Notes under the pieces: model-generated
Databases searched by the model: none
What the model was told of the DNA's origin: nothing
What the model saw: only the letters and a program-made list of their open reading frames with translations
Program-made: the position numbers and the translations under genes
Source: Zantedeschia hybrid cultivar
Lineage: Eukaryota; Streptophyta; Magnoliopsida; Alismatales; Araceae
Reading direction: 5' to 3'
NCBI GenBank assembly: GCA_030544215.1
Contig: JARZZO010000003.1
Location: 32,988,379-33,052,378 of the forward strand
Length of the DNA: 64,000 bases
In this document: positions 10,029 through 22,153 of the stretch, piece by piece
Numbering within the stretch: position 1 is the stretch's first letter
Layout: the number at the start of each line of letters is the position of its first letter

Positions 10029-12122
10029 AGTGTTATAATGCGTTTGCTACACTACGTACGATTAAACCGTAGGCATTGTTTTGACCCCTTCTCATATTTA
10101 AAAAAAATATATGATAAATGTTTAAATATTCAACTTTCCCCCCAAATAAATTTCATCCATTAGGCTTACGTTTCACCGTTAGATTACAAGGCTTTCAACT
10201 TAAGCCGTCTTATTTTACATTCATATATTGATGACGAATACTAAAATCCCAAGGGGAACAACCCTAAAGGTTAATCTGATGAATTTTTTATTTTTAACTA
10301 TTTTTTCATGATTTTTAAAAATTTGAATTTGTAAGTACCCGATGGATGGCCAAAATCGAGTTTCAAGATTGAACTACGATTGGATGGTCAAAATAAAGCC
10401 CCTGGAGATAAAAACGATCCTAAGGGGAGTTATTGAAATTAAAAATTTATATTTTTTCATTTTTTTGAAATATGGAGAATGAGTTCAAAATTGTAAGGAT
10501 CTCTACGCGAGAACGACGATCACAGCGGAAACAAAAAACGTAAATACATAAAATCGTTCCTACACCGTTGTAAAACAGAAAGGGAATTTTTGTGATCGAT
10601 ATCACCTTGCGCAAAATCGAATCCATGTTCCTGTGGTTCCGACGGTGTGACACCGCAAGCCGCGCAATTGCCCGTTCTCTAACGATATCCACACGATCCT
10701 CCTAGTGACGGTTCGCCCTCAGTTCCTTGCTCAGTGCAGTGCCTTCGGTGGCCGCTCGTCACCGCGCAGGTGCTCGCGGCATGCAGACTAAGTGTTCCCA
10801 ACTACCGGGAGTCGAAGCGATGAAGCAGCAGAACTTGGAGGGGGAGCCCTTTATGGCGCCAGAGAGAGAGAAAGAGAGAGAGGAGAGAGGGGGGACGGCC
10901 AAGGCAGCCTAGTGTTGCATCGCCAAGGGCTTCTCTCTCTGCGTGTATTTATATTAAGTCGTTCCGTAATTTTTGAAAAAACTCCTGACTTAATATAAAT
11001 CCCGTTTATGACCCATCAGCTAAGAATCTTTATGCATTTGACTTTTTAGGTCTAAGTACCAGTCCAATTAATGACCCGTTAAGTCCAGTAAAATTTTACT
11101 GACTTAATTAATTAATCAATATCACATATTAATCAATTAACTTATCGATTAAGTGTTGCACACTTAAATTGATCGGACCTCCGATCATGTTGGGTGCCAA
11201 ACAACACCGCATGATCCCGGAAGGAATTGGAGTTCAGCAACCCACTCAAGAAATTTTTCTGTCGATAGTTATCACGTGGATATAATCATTCACTCGTGCA
11301 ATGCTCTCGAGTTAGCTCAGGACATGGTGTACTGTCAAACCCTAACAGGTCAATTCACTTGGTTCAAATGTCGTTGTATAATATCAGAAAATTCTTTTCC
11401 TGAAATTATGTCCGTCTTGGACAGGGACTTCCGCGCATCTTTCCTAAAACATTCTCTCTCTAGTTACCGAGAGCGAACAATCTCATATTGAACACTCAAT
11501 TTCCTTCGAAAGTATTTCATTGTATCTGATCCTTGACTATTTAGAATTTCGTGTTTAAAGATCCGTCAGTAAAGATCAAAGCATAGAAGCCTACCGACAG
11601 GGTGTCCTTGGTGTCTCAGGTCCAAGGACCATCCATGCAAGTGTGACAATTGAATCAAATTGGTTGACAGTTAGGTACATTACCATCTAGTGATTTAGGT
11701 CAGATTAGTTCAGTGAACTCATTATCTAATAAGCACCTACAGATTCGCCTTAGTGTTTCCAGACAGGTGACCATGAGACCAGTCACATTCATTATATAAG
11801 CCGAAGTTTGTACTAGTCTCACCGGATATCTAATGTTATTCTCAAATATCCTCAGACTAGAAATAATTAAGAATGCGTGTTAATAAGTGATCAGTCTCAT
11901 TATTATGATCTCATCATAATTTGATTATTATTGCACACATCTACGGACTTTATTATGAAACGAACATAAACAAAATATACATAATGAATATTAAAGTCAT
12001 TTTATTAATAATTGAACGAGATTATACAATGTCAGATTGGCTTGTAGGCCACCTAAGTCTAACAAAAATAGTGTGTGTTTAATTGCACGCACTGTAGCGA
12101 ACTGCATTCTAGCATTTCCCTC
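10027..12122. mobile_element. MITE split by a solo LTR
   Basis: The left end (10029-10065) reads GTGTTATAATGCGTTTGCTA then CACTACGTACGATTAAAC. The right end, on the other strand from about 12112, reads ATGCTAGAATGCAGTTCGCT then ACAGTGCGTGCAATTAAAC. These are imperfect inverted termini. The parts 10027-10491 and 12070-12122 become contiguous when the LTR and one AAAAT copy are removed, giving a foldback element of about 520 bp. Its interior (GATGGCCAAAATCGAGTTTC..) resembles the dispersed repeats at 53290-53740 and 57480-57960. Confidence 0.6.
10492..12064 (-). mobile_element. Solo LTR, copia family, antisense, AAAAT duplications
   Basis: On the minus strand it begins TGTTAGACTTAGGTGGCC at 12064 and ends GATCCTTACA at 10492. 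AAAAT flanks it exactly on both sides (10487-10491 and 12065-12069). Landmarks shared with the LTRs of the 36700-46051 copia element are CAAGCCAAT near the start, ..CTCGGTAACTAGAGAGAGAATG in the middle and GCGCAAGGT..GATCG near the end. At 1573 bp it matches those LTRs in length. With no internal region between duplications, it is a solo LTR left by LTR-LTR recombination. An AG-rich tract lies at 10860-10892. Confidence 0.85.
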
Positions 12123-15073
12123 TCTCATATCAAGTGAAAGGTACGGAATGCCCCTAATCCGATCTAGTCTCTGACTTAAACCACACTATGTGAGATATAA
12201 ACTAAAGGTAATATAAATTAAAATAACTACCAATTACCATCAAGTTAATTTAATATGTCTAACATAGTCAATACCATAGTCCACAAATAACATTATTCAG
12301 TTAATAGGAAAATTTCAAACTCTCAAACGAATAATAATAATAAAAAAAAATACATGAACTAAGCTAAACTAGATAACCGCCAAGTCAACTAAGTCCTCGA
12401 GCAAAACTGAGTAAAAAGATTGTCTGTACTCCTCCTCCTCATTCGTAGAGTCTAAGATGGTTAGTAGGTTTATGAGTACAAATACTCAGCAGGCATCATA
12501 TCCACTACATGCTAAACATATCGTAATTGAAATTTAATGATATTCATAATATGATGAATTCCACAATGCTACATATACCTGAAAACAAGGAATTTGATGC
12601 AAATAGGGTCGCAAGTATAGCATACTGAATCAAATGCATTTTCTACTAATCATAAACAAAATTTATACCATATATGTCTCACTACATATAGTATGATTCT
12701 TAAATAAATTGATATCTCAATTAATCAAAATTACTAGTCGTAACATATCACACAAATCTTCCAATACATAGAAATGATCCTCCAACACATAGGGAAGCCC
12801 ATATCATATATCATATGTCACATAGTTATAACCAGCAATAAATAATCAAGTCAAAGGATCCAAATTCCAGATTTAATAGATAAGAGAATCATGGCTACAG
12901 ATTCAAAGGCAAGATCCATAAATAAGATGACATAAAACATAATTCAAGGAAATGAATTCTACAACTTTGATCAAGATTCATATGAGAATTGTATCATCAT
13001 GATCCAAACAGATTTTTCAAGATTTAAATAGATTTAAAATTTACTTTTTGCGTGTCAAGTTCAACATATACTATGCATAACAAATAGACATACATCCAAC
13101 CACGCCATAAGAGACAAAACACAAACTATCAAAACACTTAGGCAATGGTGTTAAGGCCTTGGTTACTGTGTAGAACTGGAGAATCTAAATCTCATCCAAA
13201 CCATACACAAAGTCCCAATTTAAGAATCCACCCGTTGCCCACAGGTCTTAACATATCCTACGAACGCTCGTAGAGCATGCCTAAATCCCCCTTTACGGTG
13301 GCATTGTCCAAACTAGCTTCTCATAGATATGGCATACATCTTAAAAGGTCAAATGATCACATTTTTTGTAAATTCAATTAACATATAATGCTAAGATACA
13401 TAATAACAAGGACAAGTCAATTTAATTGAGATTGAATCATTTAAAGGCAAATCAAACTATTACTATGAGTTTTGAGGCAAAACTGATACCAACAAATACA
13501 ACATATGTTCTAAACACTAGGGAGAATTTTTCAAAATTTTCCGAGTACATTTCATATTTTCTGGCAATTCTATCTAATTTTCATAGTAGAATCTTACAAG
13601 AATAATCAAAATTTTAGTAAATGGGTTGTAAAAATAATCAAACATGGTGAACAAACTTATAGGTGATGACAAGGGTTTTTGTAAAGTTTCATCAACTTCT
13701 GAATCGATTTGATGTAATTTCGGATTCCCACACTAATTCTAGGAATTTAAACATAACAAAATTTCAACGACTTACAAAGGAGGATAAATCAAATAGCAAA
13801 TGAGGTAAGAAAATCATAAAGTTTACAAAGAGGTCAAAGACATTATGATAAAGGTCTCTACAAAATTTGGTATGGTTTGAACATAAATTGATTGAGATAT
13901 GATGTCTGCGAGTTGAGATTGCAAAACTATTAAGATAAACTGTATAGATTTATAAAATAATCATGGAATAAATATTAAAGAATATAAAATGTAAAATTTT
14001 ATGAAAAGGAAGTATACATCAAGATTAAGCTTTTGTCAAAATTTCAAGTCAATTGGAGATCAGATGAAGGAGAATAGACCCTGTAAGTCAGCCATGATCC
14101 AAAACATGATAGCAGGTAATAGCAGAACAGAGGGGGGGGGGGGGGGGGAGGGGGTACTGGACAGCCACATGCCTGGCCCTCCGGTACCATGGACAGTTGT
14201 CCAATGCATCTATATGGCTAGTGATCTGGACATCCAGTGCACCTGATGTCCATTGTTCTGGTTGTCTAGTGGTCACCAGATAGAACTTGAAATGTTTGAT
14301 TCTTTTCTTTTTCTAAAGTTCTTCTTCTAGATTTCGATTATTTGGATTCTGAAAAATAATCTAAGCTTCCATGCACCATGATTAAATTTTGAAAAACTTA
14401 AAAACTCGTAGAGTTTTTATTTATCTAAATAAAAAAATATTTCATACATTGGATAATCATCACCTACCTCTTACGGACAAACTAAGCTCCTGAATAGTCC
14501 CTATGGATCCATGAGATCTCTCACTTCTTGGCCTTCCACCACATTCCCTTGATCTCCTAGAAGACACACCAAGCAAGAAGCATGAGTTCCCTTCAAGGAA
14601 AACCCTCTCTTCTCTCTTTTCTCTCAAGAACATGAACTAAAACCACATTTCTTGAATTTGTGCAGTTGCTAGGTTTGGACATAGATCTAAACCTCTCTCT
14701 CTATATAGCTTTTACATCAAATCCTAACCCTAAATAACCCTTCATAACCTTCTTTGGTTCGGAGTTACCATAGATACGTTCTACCTTCCACGAACCATCT
14801 AAAATCCTAGTGAAACATGAACTTTGTTCGCGCAGTCCCATTTTACTAAACTAAATATTGAATTTTTATACCCTATAAATATTAGAATTATGAAAAGTGG
14901 TCTTCTACAAAGTTATACATATTATCGATCTCTTTCCAACGATACTAACCACCCCTCAATCAAAGATATGTACAAAAAGTTATCATGATTCTATTGTGCT
15001 CCTATCCAGTACATATATAAATTGGATGGCCAAACAGTTGGCCGCCCACTTAAACTGGACAGCACATGGTTGG
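12123..15073. other. Degraded repeat-like intergenic DNA
   Basis: No gene is seen. Phrases such as TACAAATACTCAGCAGGCATC (12478 region) and the block at 13140-13330 have the feel of old gypsy LTR sequence on the minus strand, but I cannot define borders. A G17-A-G5 run lies at 14132-14154. The right end (15020-15073) resembles the sequence following the 3' LTR at 34830-34870, so the Tat element may have landed in a short local repeat. Confidence 0.3.
14132..14154 (+). repeat. Poly-G run
   Basis: Seventeen G, one A, then five G: a potential G-quadruplex. Confidence 0.9.
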
Positions 15074-15264
15074 TGTAGACACGTTAATTTTGATGTCATT
15101 TTGAGTAAATTTCATATCATATAATAATGCCTTATAATGGTTTGATAATTAATCATTGATTAATTTTTATTGATCTTTTTGAGTGTCAGGTTTAACAGGC
15201 ATGTTTAAGTTAATCAATTAAATTGATTTTAGCTCAAATTTCAGTTAAAATATGAAGAATTCTA

Positions 15265-15558
15265 AAAAGACGTCGACCTGTATGGACGCCATTTAGAGTT
15301 TATTCTTATTTTAACATTTAAATTTAAATTTTAATCAATTGATTAATTAGCTAAAAGGCGTCTGTGAGAGTCGACGTGTTTTAGGTTTCCTAAGCTATTT
15401 TAACTTCTCTTCCGGATGTTTATCATTATCTTAATTAGTGTAAAAGACGTCTACACATGTGGACGCGTTTTATCTAATAAAGATAAAGATAAGTTTTTCC
15501 GGATATTTATCCTTATCTTAATTAATCTGAAAGGCGTCAGCAATGGTGGACACGTTTT
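15265..15558 (+). promoter_or_regulatory. Four GCGTC-N10-GACGC sites in U3 (sites 1-4)
   Basis: Sites start at 15265, 15353, 15442 and 15529. Each is 10-nt arm + 10-nt centre + 10-nt arm. Arms follow GAAAGGCGTC and GACGCGTTTT with one or a few changes. Centres are GACCTGTATG, TGTGAGAGTC, TACACATGTG and AGCAATGGTG. All four lie 90-385 bases upstream of the LTR TATA box, at about 88-base pitch, where enhancer sites would be expected. Confidence 0.85.
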
Positions 15559-15648
15559 AGATAATTACAGATAAAGATGAATTAATCAGTATTTATCTGT
15601 CGATAAATCCTAGATTTATCTATGTTAATCGCGAACGCAGAAAAAGCC

Positions 15649-15656
15649 TATAAAAA
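15649..15656 (+). promoter_or_regulatory. LTR TATA box
   Basis: TATAAAAA in the sequence GCCTATAAAAACC, repeated in the 3' LTR. Transcription would start about 30 bases downstream, near 15685, defining the U3/R border. Confidence 0.7.
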
Positions 15657-16408
15657 CCTTGCATCTCGAAGAGTAAAAGATGTTGAGCCTCATATTGAGC
15701 CCTATTGAGAAAAAGAGAGAGCGTTATTATAGCGAGTTGAAGATCGAAGCAACAACGTCGGAACGCCGGAGCGCTGCCATTTCCAGAAGTCGGCGTCCTT
15801 TCAAGAATCTTCATCCTTTCAAGGCTTCAATCAATTGGGCATAAGTGTTTCAATTCTGCATTTTTATTCTACATCTTCATTAATTTCATTCTTCATAATC
15901 ACTTCATGCAACACACACCACAGCATCAATCTTTCAAAACCTATTTGATTTAAGGGGTTTCAAAACCATTTAAACAAGTAAGTTTGCTGCTCAATTATAT
16001 GTTTAAAATCATGATCAGTTTAGATATTGCTTCCATTTGAATTCTCATCATCATTGTTTCTTTATTTTTCTGTCTCTGTTTCTGCTGCACTCAACAACAA
16101 CAAGAAAATCAAAAGGAGAAAACAAGCACAAAGCTAGAAGGACTTCTGGACAATCCTCAACTCAACAGCAAGAACAAAAGAACAAAGAAAGGGCTCTCTT
16201 TCTTCAGCCGGCTGAAGGAGGGGAATCAAGGACTCGATATCTTCCGCGTTCAAACAGGTAGGCGATCATACTTCTTTTGAAACTTTTAAGTTAAAAGTTT
16301 CTTGCGATCACTGCACTTTAGTTACTGTTTTTAATAGGTTAGTTTACACTAAACAACATAGATTTTTCATGTTAATCACACGAGCATTTTCAGCACCTAC
16401 AGTTCTTT

Positions 16409-16425
16409 TGGCGATCACGGTGGGA
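16409..16425 (+). promoter_or_regulatory. Putative primer-binding site of the Tat element
   Basis: TGGCGATCACGGTGGGA begins with the TGG that pairs with a tRNA CCA end and follows the LTR directly. The pairing tRNA cannot be named from memory. Confidence 0.5.
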
Positions 16426-16514
16426 CTTGGTCTCGCCATCTTTTAGTTTCTTTTTGTTCTTGCTATCATCATATCGGGCACCCACAGTGCACCATTTGTG
16501 TCTTTCGACACGTC

Positions 16515-16530
16515 CTCACCAATTGGTGAG
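16515..16530. promoter_or_regulatory. Perfect 16-bp palindrome in leader
   Basis: CTCACCAATTGGTGAG lies about 100 bases after the primer-binding site. In retroviruses, palindromes at such a place start genome dimerisation; here that is only a guess. Confidence 0.4.
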
Positions 16531-16795
16531 TGTTTTAGTTTAATTAATTTCCCTCGTGCACCACGTGCACACCCCAGTGGCAAGATCTTGCCCTCCCCTT
16601 GATTAGTTCAAAAAGTTGTTTTTGTGATAAAAATGATGTGTGATTGATAGATTTCCTAGTTGTTTAGTTAGTAAATCATCTTGTTTAAAATCTGGAACTA
16701 AAAAAATTTGCATGAGTCGATTGTTTACTGCTTTTTATCTTGTTTGAGGAGGATTCAACCCAGAAAATCCTCCTACAAAATTGTTTCTGCGAACT

Positions 16796-17034
16796 GAAAA
16801 GCGTCCAGGAGAACTGACGCGTTTCAAAACCGCGTCAACACCTCTAGACGCCTTTCAGTCTTCACAGTTTTCTCTGCTATCTGCATCTGTTTCTGCGAAA
16901 AATTAAGTTCTGTATTGAATAGCGTCGACTAACATCGACGCGATTCAGACAGTTTCTTAATTATTTTTCAGATCTGTTTCTGCGAAAGAATTAAGTTCTA
17001 TTTTGAATAACGTCGACTATAATCGACGCGATTC
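16796..17034 (+). promoter_or_regulatory. Four GCGTC-N10-GACGC sites in the leader (sites 5-8)
   Basis: Starts are 16796, 16827, 16917 and 17005. Centres are CAGGAGAACT, AACACCTCTA, GACTAACATC and GACTATAATC. Sites 5 and 6 are side by side at 31-base pitch. Site 6 (arm CGCGTC, then GACGCC) reads as the motif in the opposite orientation. Sites 7 and 8 sit in the two copies of the 87-bp duplication. Confidence 0.85.
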
Positions 17035-17059
17035 AGACAGTTTCTTAATTATTTTTCAG
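16885..17059. repeat. 87-bp tandem duplication in leader
   Basis: Copy 1 is 16885-16971 and copy 2 is 16972-17059, nearly identical (ATCTGTTTCTGCGAAA at both starts). Each carries one GCGTC-N10-GACGC site whose centres differ at two positions (GACTAACATC and GACTATAATC). Confidence 0.85.
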
Positions 17060-17524
17060 TTTCCAGATTTATGTGGTTTGAGTGCTAGCTACCCATTATT
17101 TATTAAGCATTAGAGGCCATCCAGGCCGTAGGGCATACGCATTGAGGCGAATACCCTCCTTTTCTTAGGAACACATTACTCGACGTCAGCAACTCTCTCT
17201 GATTGGGTTGGTCCCATGATCAGACTAGAGGAGTTGACGTTGAGACCTCCATAAGTCCCCAAAATCAAGGTATTCCTCCTTGATCATCGGGCTGGTTGTA
17301 CCAATTGAAGTCTCGGCTAGATTCCGAAAGCGTTGTGAGAGAAAGCCCTAGAGAATAACGGTGGAAACTGAACTGAAACTAGGATCCTTTTCCTGAGCGA
17401 AATTGTGGTTTAATCCAATTCAAATAACTCAACAAGGAACCTTAAAATCACGTTAAACATCCACTGGTTTGATTAATCTCTGTGCAACTTGTTTGTTAAA
17501 TCTTTGAAAAGGGAATCTAACATC

Positions 17525-19564
17525 ATGCTGGTGCGATCAGGCAGGGACTTGAGTATGGCTCAAGACGCCATTATCAACTACGAGGGAGATGGTAATGCCC
17601 CTCATGATTCGGACTACAACTATGAGAACGGGAGAGATGCTGATGCCTCCCGTAATTCTGCCCCCATTCCATATCGACAAGATGGGAATGTCCGGACTCC
17701 TCTTTTTCATCCACAGGATCGATATCATGATCTTCCCCCGCATGAATATGCGATCCCTAATCCCGATCTAGAGGGGGACATGAATCAGAATGATCCCTCA
17801 CCCTCTGATCCTTCCGATCTCGTCAACGCCCTGGGAGTTCTTGCCTCCCGACTGGACCCTCAGCAGTTCGAGGCGATCCAGTCTATTTTGAAGGGGAAGG
17901 CACCCGTACAGCCTGCTGAGCCGAACTCTATGGCTCCCCCTGTTGTTACTCAACAACCTCCTCTTCCTCCTCCTTATATCCATCAGGCCATGGAAGGCCT
18001 TCATATTACTTCTCGGCCAGCTGGGCCGCAGCTTTCATCATCTAGGCAATCGGCTAGACCGCAAACGCCTATTTATCAAAATGCCCTCGGGCATGGCGGA
18101 AGCTCTGCCGGACCTCCCCTTTATTGTCCCTCATGTCCAACGTACTCTAGGCAGCAGGCCTATCAAGTACTTCCACCTCCTCCTCCTCCCCAGGCAGATC
18201 TGACCACGCAAGCGTTGCTGGCCAAGATGGAGCGCATGGATGAACAGTTCAACAACCTCCAGAAGATGATGGGGGTTAAAGCTGTGCCATAGATCAGTTT
18301 ACCGAGCCTGCCAGTATTCCATCTGCCACCCTCTGAGATGCCAGTGTATCGGAAGTATAACGGTACTGGTAACCCCTTCACGCATCTGAAGGAGTTTATG
18401 TACGAATCATCTTTCTGGCAGAACGATAAGAGGTCATTGGCCTTTTTGTTCAGGAGATCTCTAGAGGGACCAGCCCTCAAGTGGTTCTTTTCTCTGGAAC
18501 CCTCCGAAGTAGAGGATTACGGTATCGTTTCACGCAAATTTATCCAACGATACCAGGACAGAGTTGCACCCTCCTTGTCTATCACGGACCTCATTGCAGA
18601 AAAGATGAAACCGGATGAGGAGTTTGTCAGTTTCGCTGACAGGTGGCGGGGCCTGGCTGAAAAGGTGAAAGATAAATTGTCCGAATCTGAGCAAGTGAAA
18701 ATGTTAATTTCTAACGCCACGCCTCAATTTAAGCTAGTCCTCTCCTTGAACAATTTGACTAACATGGCAGAGCTCTATGAAAGAGCACGGTACTGCCAAA
18801 ATGCCTTCAAGGACGCTACATACTCTAGTGTCTTTGATCCTCACAGACCTAGCAGGCCTCCACCTCGGAAGCCTGCAGTGCCAAATTCTCCCAGCACAGG
18901 TCCGACTACTGAGGGCACGCTCTCTCACGAGCAAGTCAGTAGCATGAACAATAACTCGCCCCAGTTCGTGAGGAACCAGCAGCAGTACCAGAGGCCACCG
19001 CAGCCGAACCAACAAGGGTACAGGCAGCAGCAGAACCCCCATTATCAACAGCAGTATCAGCGGCCCCAGCAGCCGAATCAGAACCAGCAACAGCAACAGC
19101 TACAACAACAGCCGCAACGGCAACAGCAGTACCAACAACCCCAACAGCAGCAATATCAGCAACAGCAACAGCTACAGTACCAGCCGCGTGCACCGCCGGC
19201 GTACCATAATGTCCCTCCTCCTGGTGACTACAACCAGCAGAAAAGACCTCCAGGCCCGAAGAGGGCAGAATACCCGGCCCTCCCAGAATCCTTGGCAGAT
19301 ATCTTCAGTGCTCTAATGGCAGCTAATGCCTTAGTTTTGCCAAGGGAAAAGGCCGTCTGGCCTCAAAATGCCGACACGTCCAGGTATTGCTACTTCCATA
19401 GGCAACTTGGGCATACCATCGACACCTGCTTCCAGTTCAGAGATTATATTCATGATCTCAATGAGCAGGGCGGCATAGACTGGGAGGAGATGAAAAAGTA
19501 CATATCAGCCCTGAAGGCGAGAAGACCACAGCAGCAGCAGCAACAAGCAAGACCACCGACATAG
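17525..19564 (+). pseudogene. gag of the Tat element, interrupted
   Basis: The first ATG of the open frame is 17525; the frame extends slightly upstream but only with TTG. The N-terminal 255 codons are Pro/Gln-rich. An in-frame TAG at 18290-18292 breaks the frame, which then continues unchanged into the capsid-like Retrotrans_gag core (MPVYRKYNGTGNPFTHLKEF at 18338, then ..LEGPALKWF.. and ..FIQRYQ..). A Gln-rich stretch (18960-19190) and a zinc-knuckle-like YCYFHRQLGHTIDTC (19385-19430) follow. The frame ends at TAG 19562-19564, but homologous sequence again continues in the same frame. Gag forms the particle and binds RNA. The two stops are point changes with no frameshift, so this is recent decay or, less likely, readthrough. 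Confidence 0.88.
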
Positions 19565-22153
19565 GCAGCAACACCATCCAACATGGGCATAGTGCAGAAT
19601 CCACTCCCGGAGCACCAGAACCAAAACCAAGTTGCTCCCATTCTGACGAACAGCCAGTCTGAGGCTGGTCGTGGGCAACAGTGGAGAGTAGAGGATTCTT
19701 CCTCTCTTTGTTCAACGGGTCACGTTCCAAGTACCGCAGAGCGACCACCACGCCGCACCATCCACATATCCAGACCACAACCCGTTACCATCACCCCTCT
19801 ACCGACACCCACATATCACTCGCCCGCACCCAATAACCCATTACCACTACCCGCCTTCCTGAAACCCATTACGCCCCGCACCACTATGCCTCCATCATAT
19901 AACCCCCCGCAAACCAATAACGCGCCCCTCCTACCATCTAGGCCACTATTACGCGTACCATTTCCTACTTCACCCGCTACCACCACCACCAACCCAGATA
20001 TCCCCCTACCATCCAGACCGCTATTACGCGTGCCATTCTCCACTTCACCAACCACTTAACCATCCACTATCCAACCATCTAGGCCTTTAATCCGCACCGC
20101 GCCACCACCTAACCCTACGCCATCACCTACATACCAGCCCTCTACATCATCCGCACCATCTAACCCTGTGGTACTCAAGGTGTCACCCGGATCCTCCACG
20201 GCTGAGGAACATGCGCTCCGGAGTGGAAGGATTTTCAACAAAGTCTTTCCTCAGTCCACAATTAGAGACGGCCCATCACAGCCGACTGAGGAAGCCCATA
20301 ATGAAGAGAGTGCACCAGGCACTCAATATGACTTGTTGAAACACCTGGATCGGACACCGGCACGGATCACTATACTCAAACTGATCAAAAGGTCCAAGAT
20401 TCACCAAGAAGCCTTAATGGAATATCTGCATAAGGTGATGGTCAATGAGGACGTGCCGGTAAAGAAAATTGCAGCACTACTAGTTCCTCAGGGGGATCAG
20501 CCCTCCATTACATTTCACTCATCAGAACTAGCACCGCCGGCAGCCAGAAGCATGGCTCTGAGCATCACGGTCAACATCTGTAAGAAGGCCGTGGATGCAT
20601 GCCTGGTAGATACAGGGGCCTCGATCAATGTTTTACCTCCGAAGACCCTGGAGCTGTGCGGTGTGCCCAAAGAAAAATGGCTGCCCAGCCCCATCTCTGT
20701 GACAGCATATGACAATTCTACCCGTTCCCCTCTGGGAATGGTCTATTTAAAGGTGGAGCTGGGCCCTGTAAGTCATGCAGAGGTCGAATTTCACATCCTA
20801 GAAATCGATCCTTCTATAAATGCCATTTTTGGTCGTCCTTATATTAAAACTCTTGAGGCGATTCCCTCTACGAATCACCAATGCCTCAAATTCCCTTACA
20901 AAGGACGAATTATTAAAGTGACGAGCATGCCGATCCTTGCTGCTGCTCATACCTTGAACATTAAGTCTGCTGTTTTACCTGGCCGGCAACCTTTTCTGTC
21001 GGTATTACAGGTCTACCGTCCAGTGGCTGATCCTCTAAAAGCCGCCACTATTTCTCCATACCCGTTAGATGCTATCAAAAGGGGGAAGTACATGAGTACC
21101 CCAGGATGGAGAATTATGATGAAGAACGGCTACGAGCCTGGAAGAGGTCTGGGCACACAATTGCAAGGCAGGACCACTCCTGTTAAAAATCATCGAGCAG
21201 CACCTGGAAGTGGTCTGGGCTATAGGCCAAGAAAACTGAAACAAGATCTGGTTCAGCAAGCAGAGATCGAAGAAGGTCCGAAAATCTGGGAGGCAATGTC
21301 TACACCACCCAAAGAAGGCCGAGATCCCCTAACATGGACTCTGTGTACACACTTTGTGAAAGGGCCCATACTTAGCCATGACAACACGGTGGTCATTACT
21401 TCATGTTTTGACCTCCATGACATATATGGGAGGGACCTGGCCAGACACTGCTCGGAACTACTTACGTACCAATTCTTGGAGGCTCTGCGGCCTATGAAAA
21501 GGAGAAAATTCCATGATTCTGAATGCGAATGGTACAGGTGGTTTGACCTGAGGGACCTTTACATAGCACTGAACAGACTATTTCTAGATCCTGCAGAACC
21601 CAAACGGTCGCCGCAGATTGACAAGCTGATGGAAGGCCCAGGTGCTATCTTTGATAAGAGGATATTGCTGTCAGAAGAGACCGATGAAGGGGAGCCAGAT
21701 GACCCCTATGAAGCTGGTTATACTACAGATCTGCTCTGGAGGGGGACATATCCTTCACATATTTTCATGCTCCATACTCTGTTCCGCACACTGCTCTTGA
21801 CCTCGACTTGATCGCGGGTCATTATTGAAGATATTCCACGGGCTCCGCCCATTATGATCACTCTGTCCCCTCGGGACCTTATTCCACAACCTCCTCTCGA
21901 TCTAGAGAGGTTGTATAATTTGATCTGGGACATATTACTATATGATCCCCCTAATCCTCTGGCCTTGGTGCCACTTCCTCCATCTGGTTCTCCTCCCATC
22001 TGTATTCATTCCTGCTTTATGTTTAATTCTTTCATTGTCCAAAAAAAAACGCCAATTTGGCAACAAATTCTTCCCAAATCTTTATCGAGGAAACATCTTA
22101 CTTGTCCGATTGCACCCCGTCGCGCGGGTCCTTCGGTCAAGATTCTCTTCTAG
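19565..22153 (+). pseudogene. Protease + G-patch region of the Tat element
   Basis: It shares gag's frame, with further stops at 20057-20059 (TAA) and 21809-21811 (TGA). A Pro/Thr-rich linker (19600-20160) leads to a retropepsin-like protease with LVDTGASINVLP (catalytic Asp codon at 20609-20611) and NAIFGRPYI. A G-patch-like segment follows (about 21105-21235): GWRIMMKNGYEPGRGLG, then GLGYRP. G-patches bind nucleic acids and occur after protease in some retroviruses and plant retroelements. After it comes an acidic region of unknown role. The frame closes at 22151-22153, overlapping the pol frame. Confidence 0.82.

Larger units (their letters stand above)
15074..16407 (+). repeat. 5' LTR of the Tat element
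   Basis: It runs from TGTAGACACG to about CAGTTCTT and is matched by 33488-34828. U3 contains four GCGTC-N10-GACGC sites and a TATAAAAA box. R/U5 holds a potential splice or leader region. The exact 3' border is uncertain by a few bases because the two LTRs diverge only after CTTTTGGC. Confidence 0.9.
16408..17524 (+). other. Untranslated leader of the Tat element
   Basis: About 1.1 kb lies between the LTR and gag. It holds a perfect 16-bp palindrome (16515-16530), GTGCAC repeats (16556-16572), GCGTC-N10-GACGC sites 5-8, and an 87-bp tandem duplication. No coding frame was recognised. Confidence 0.6.
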
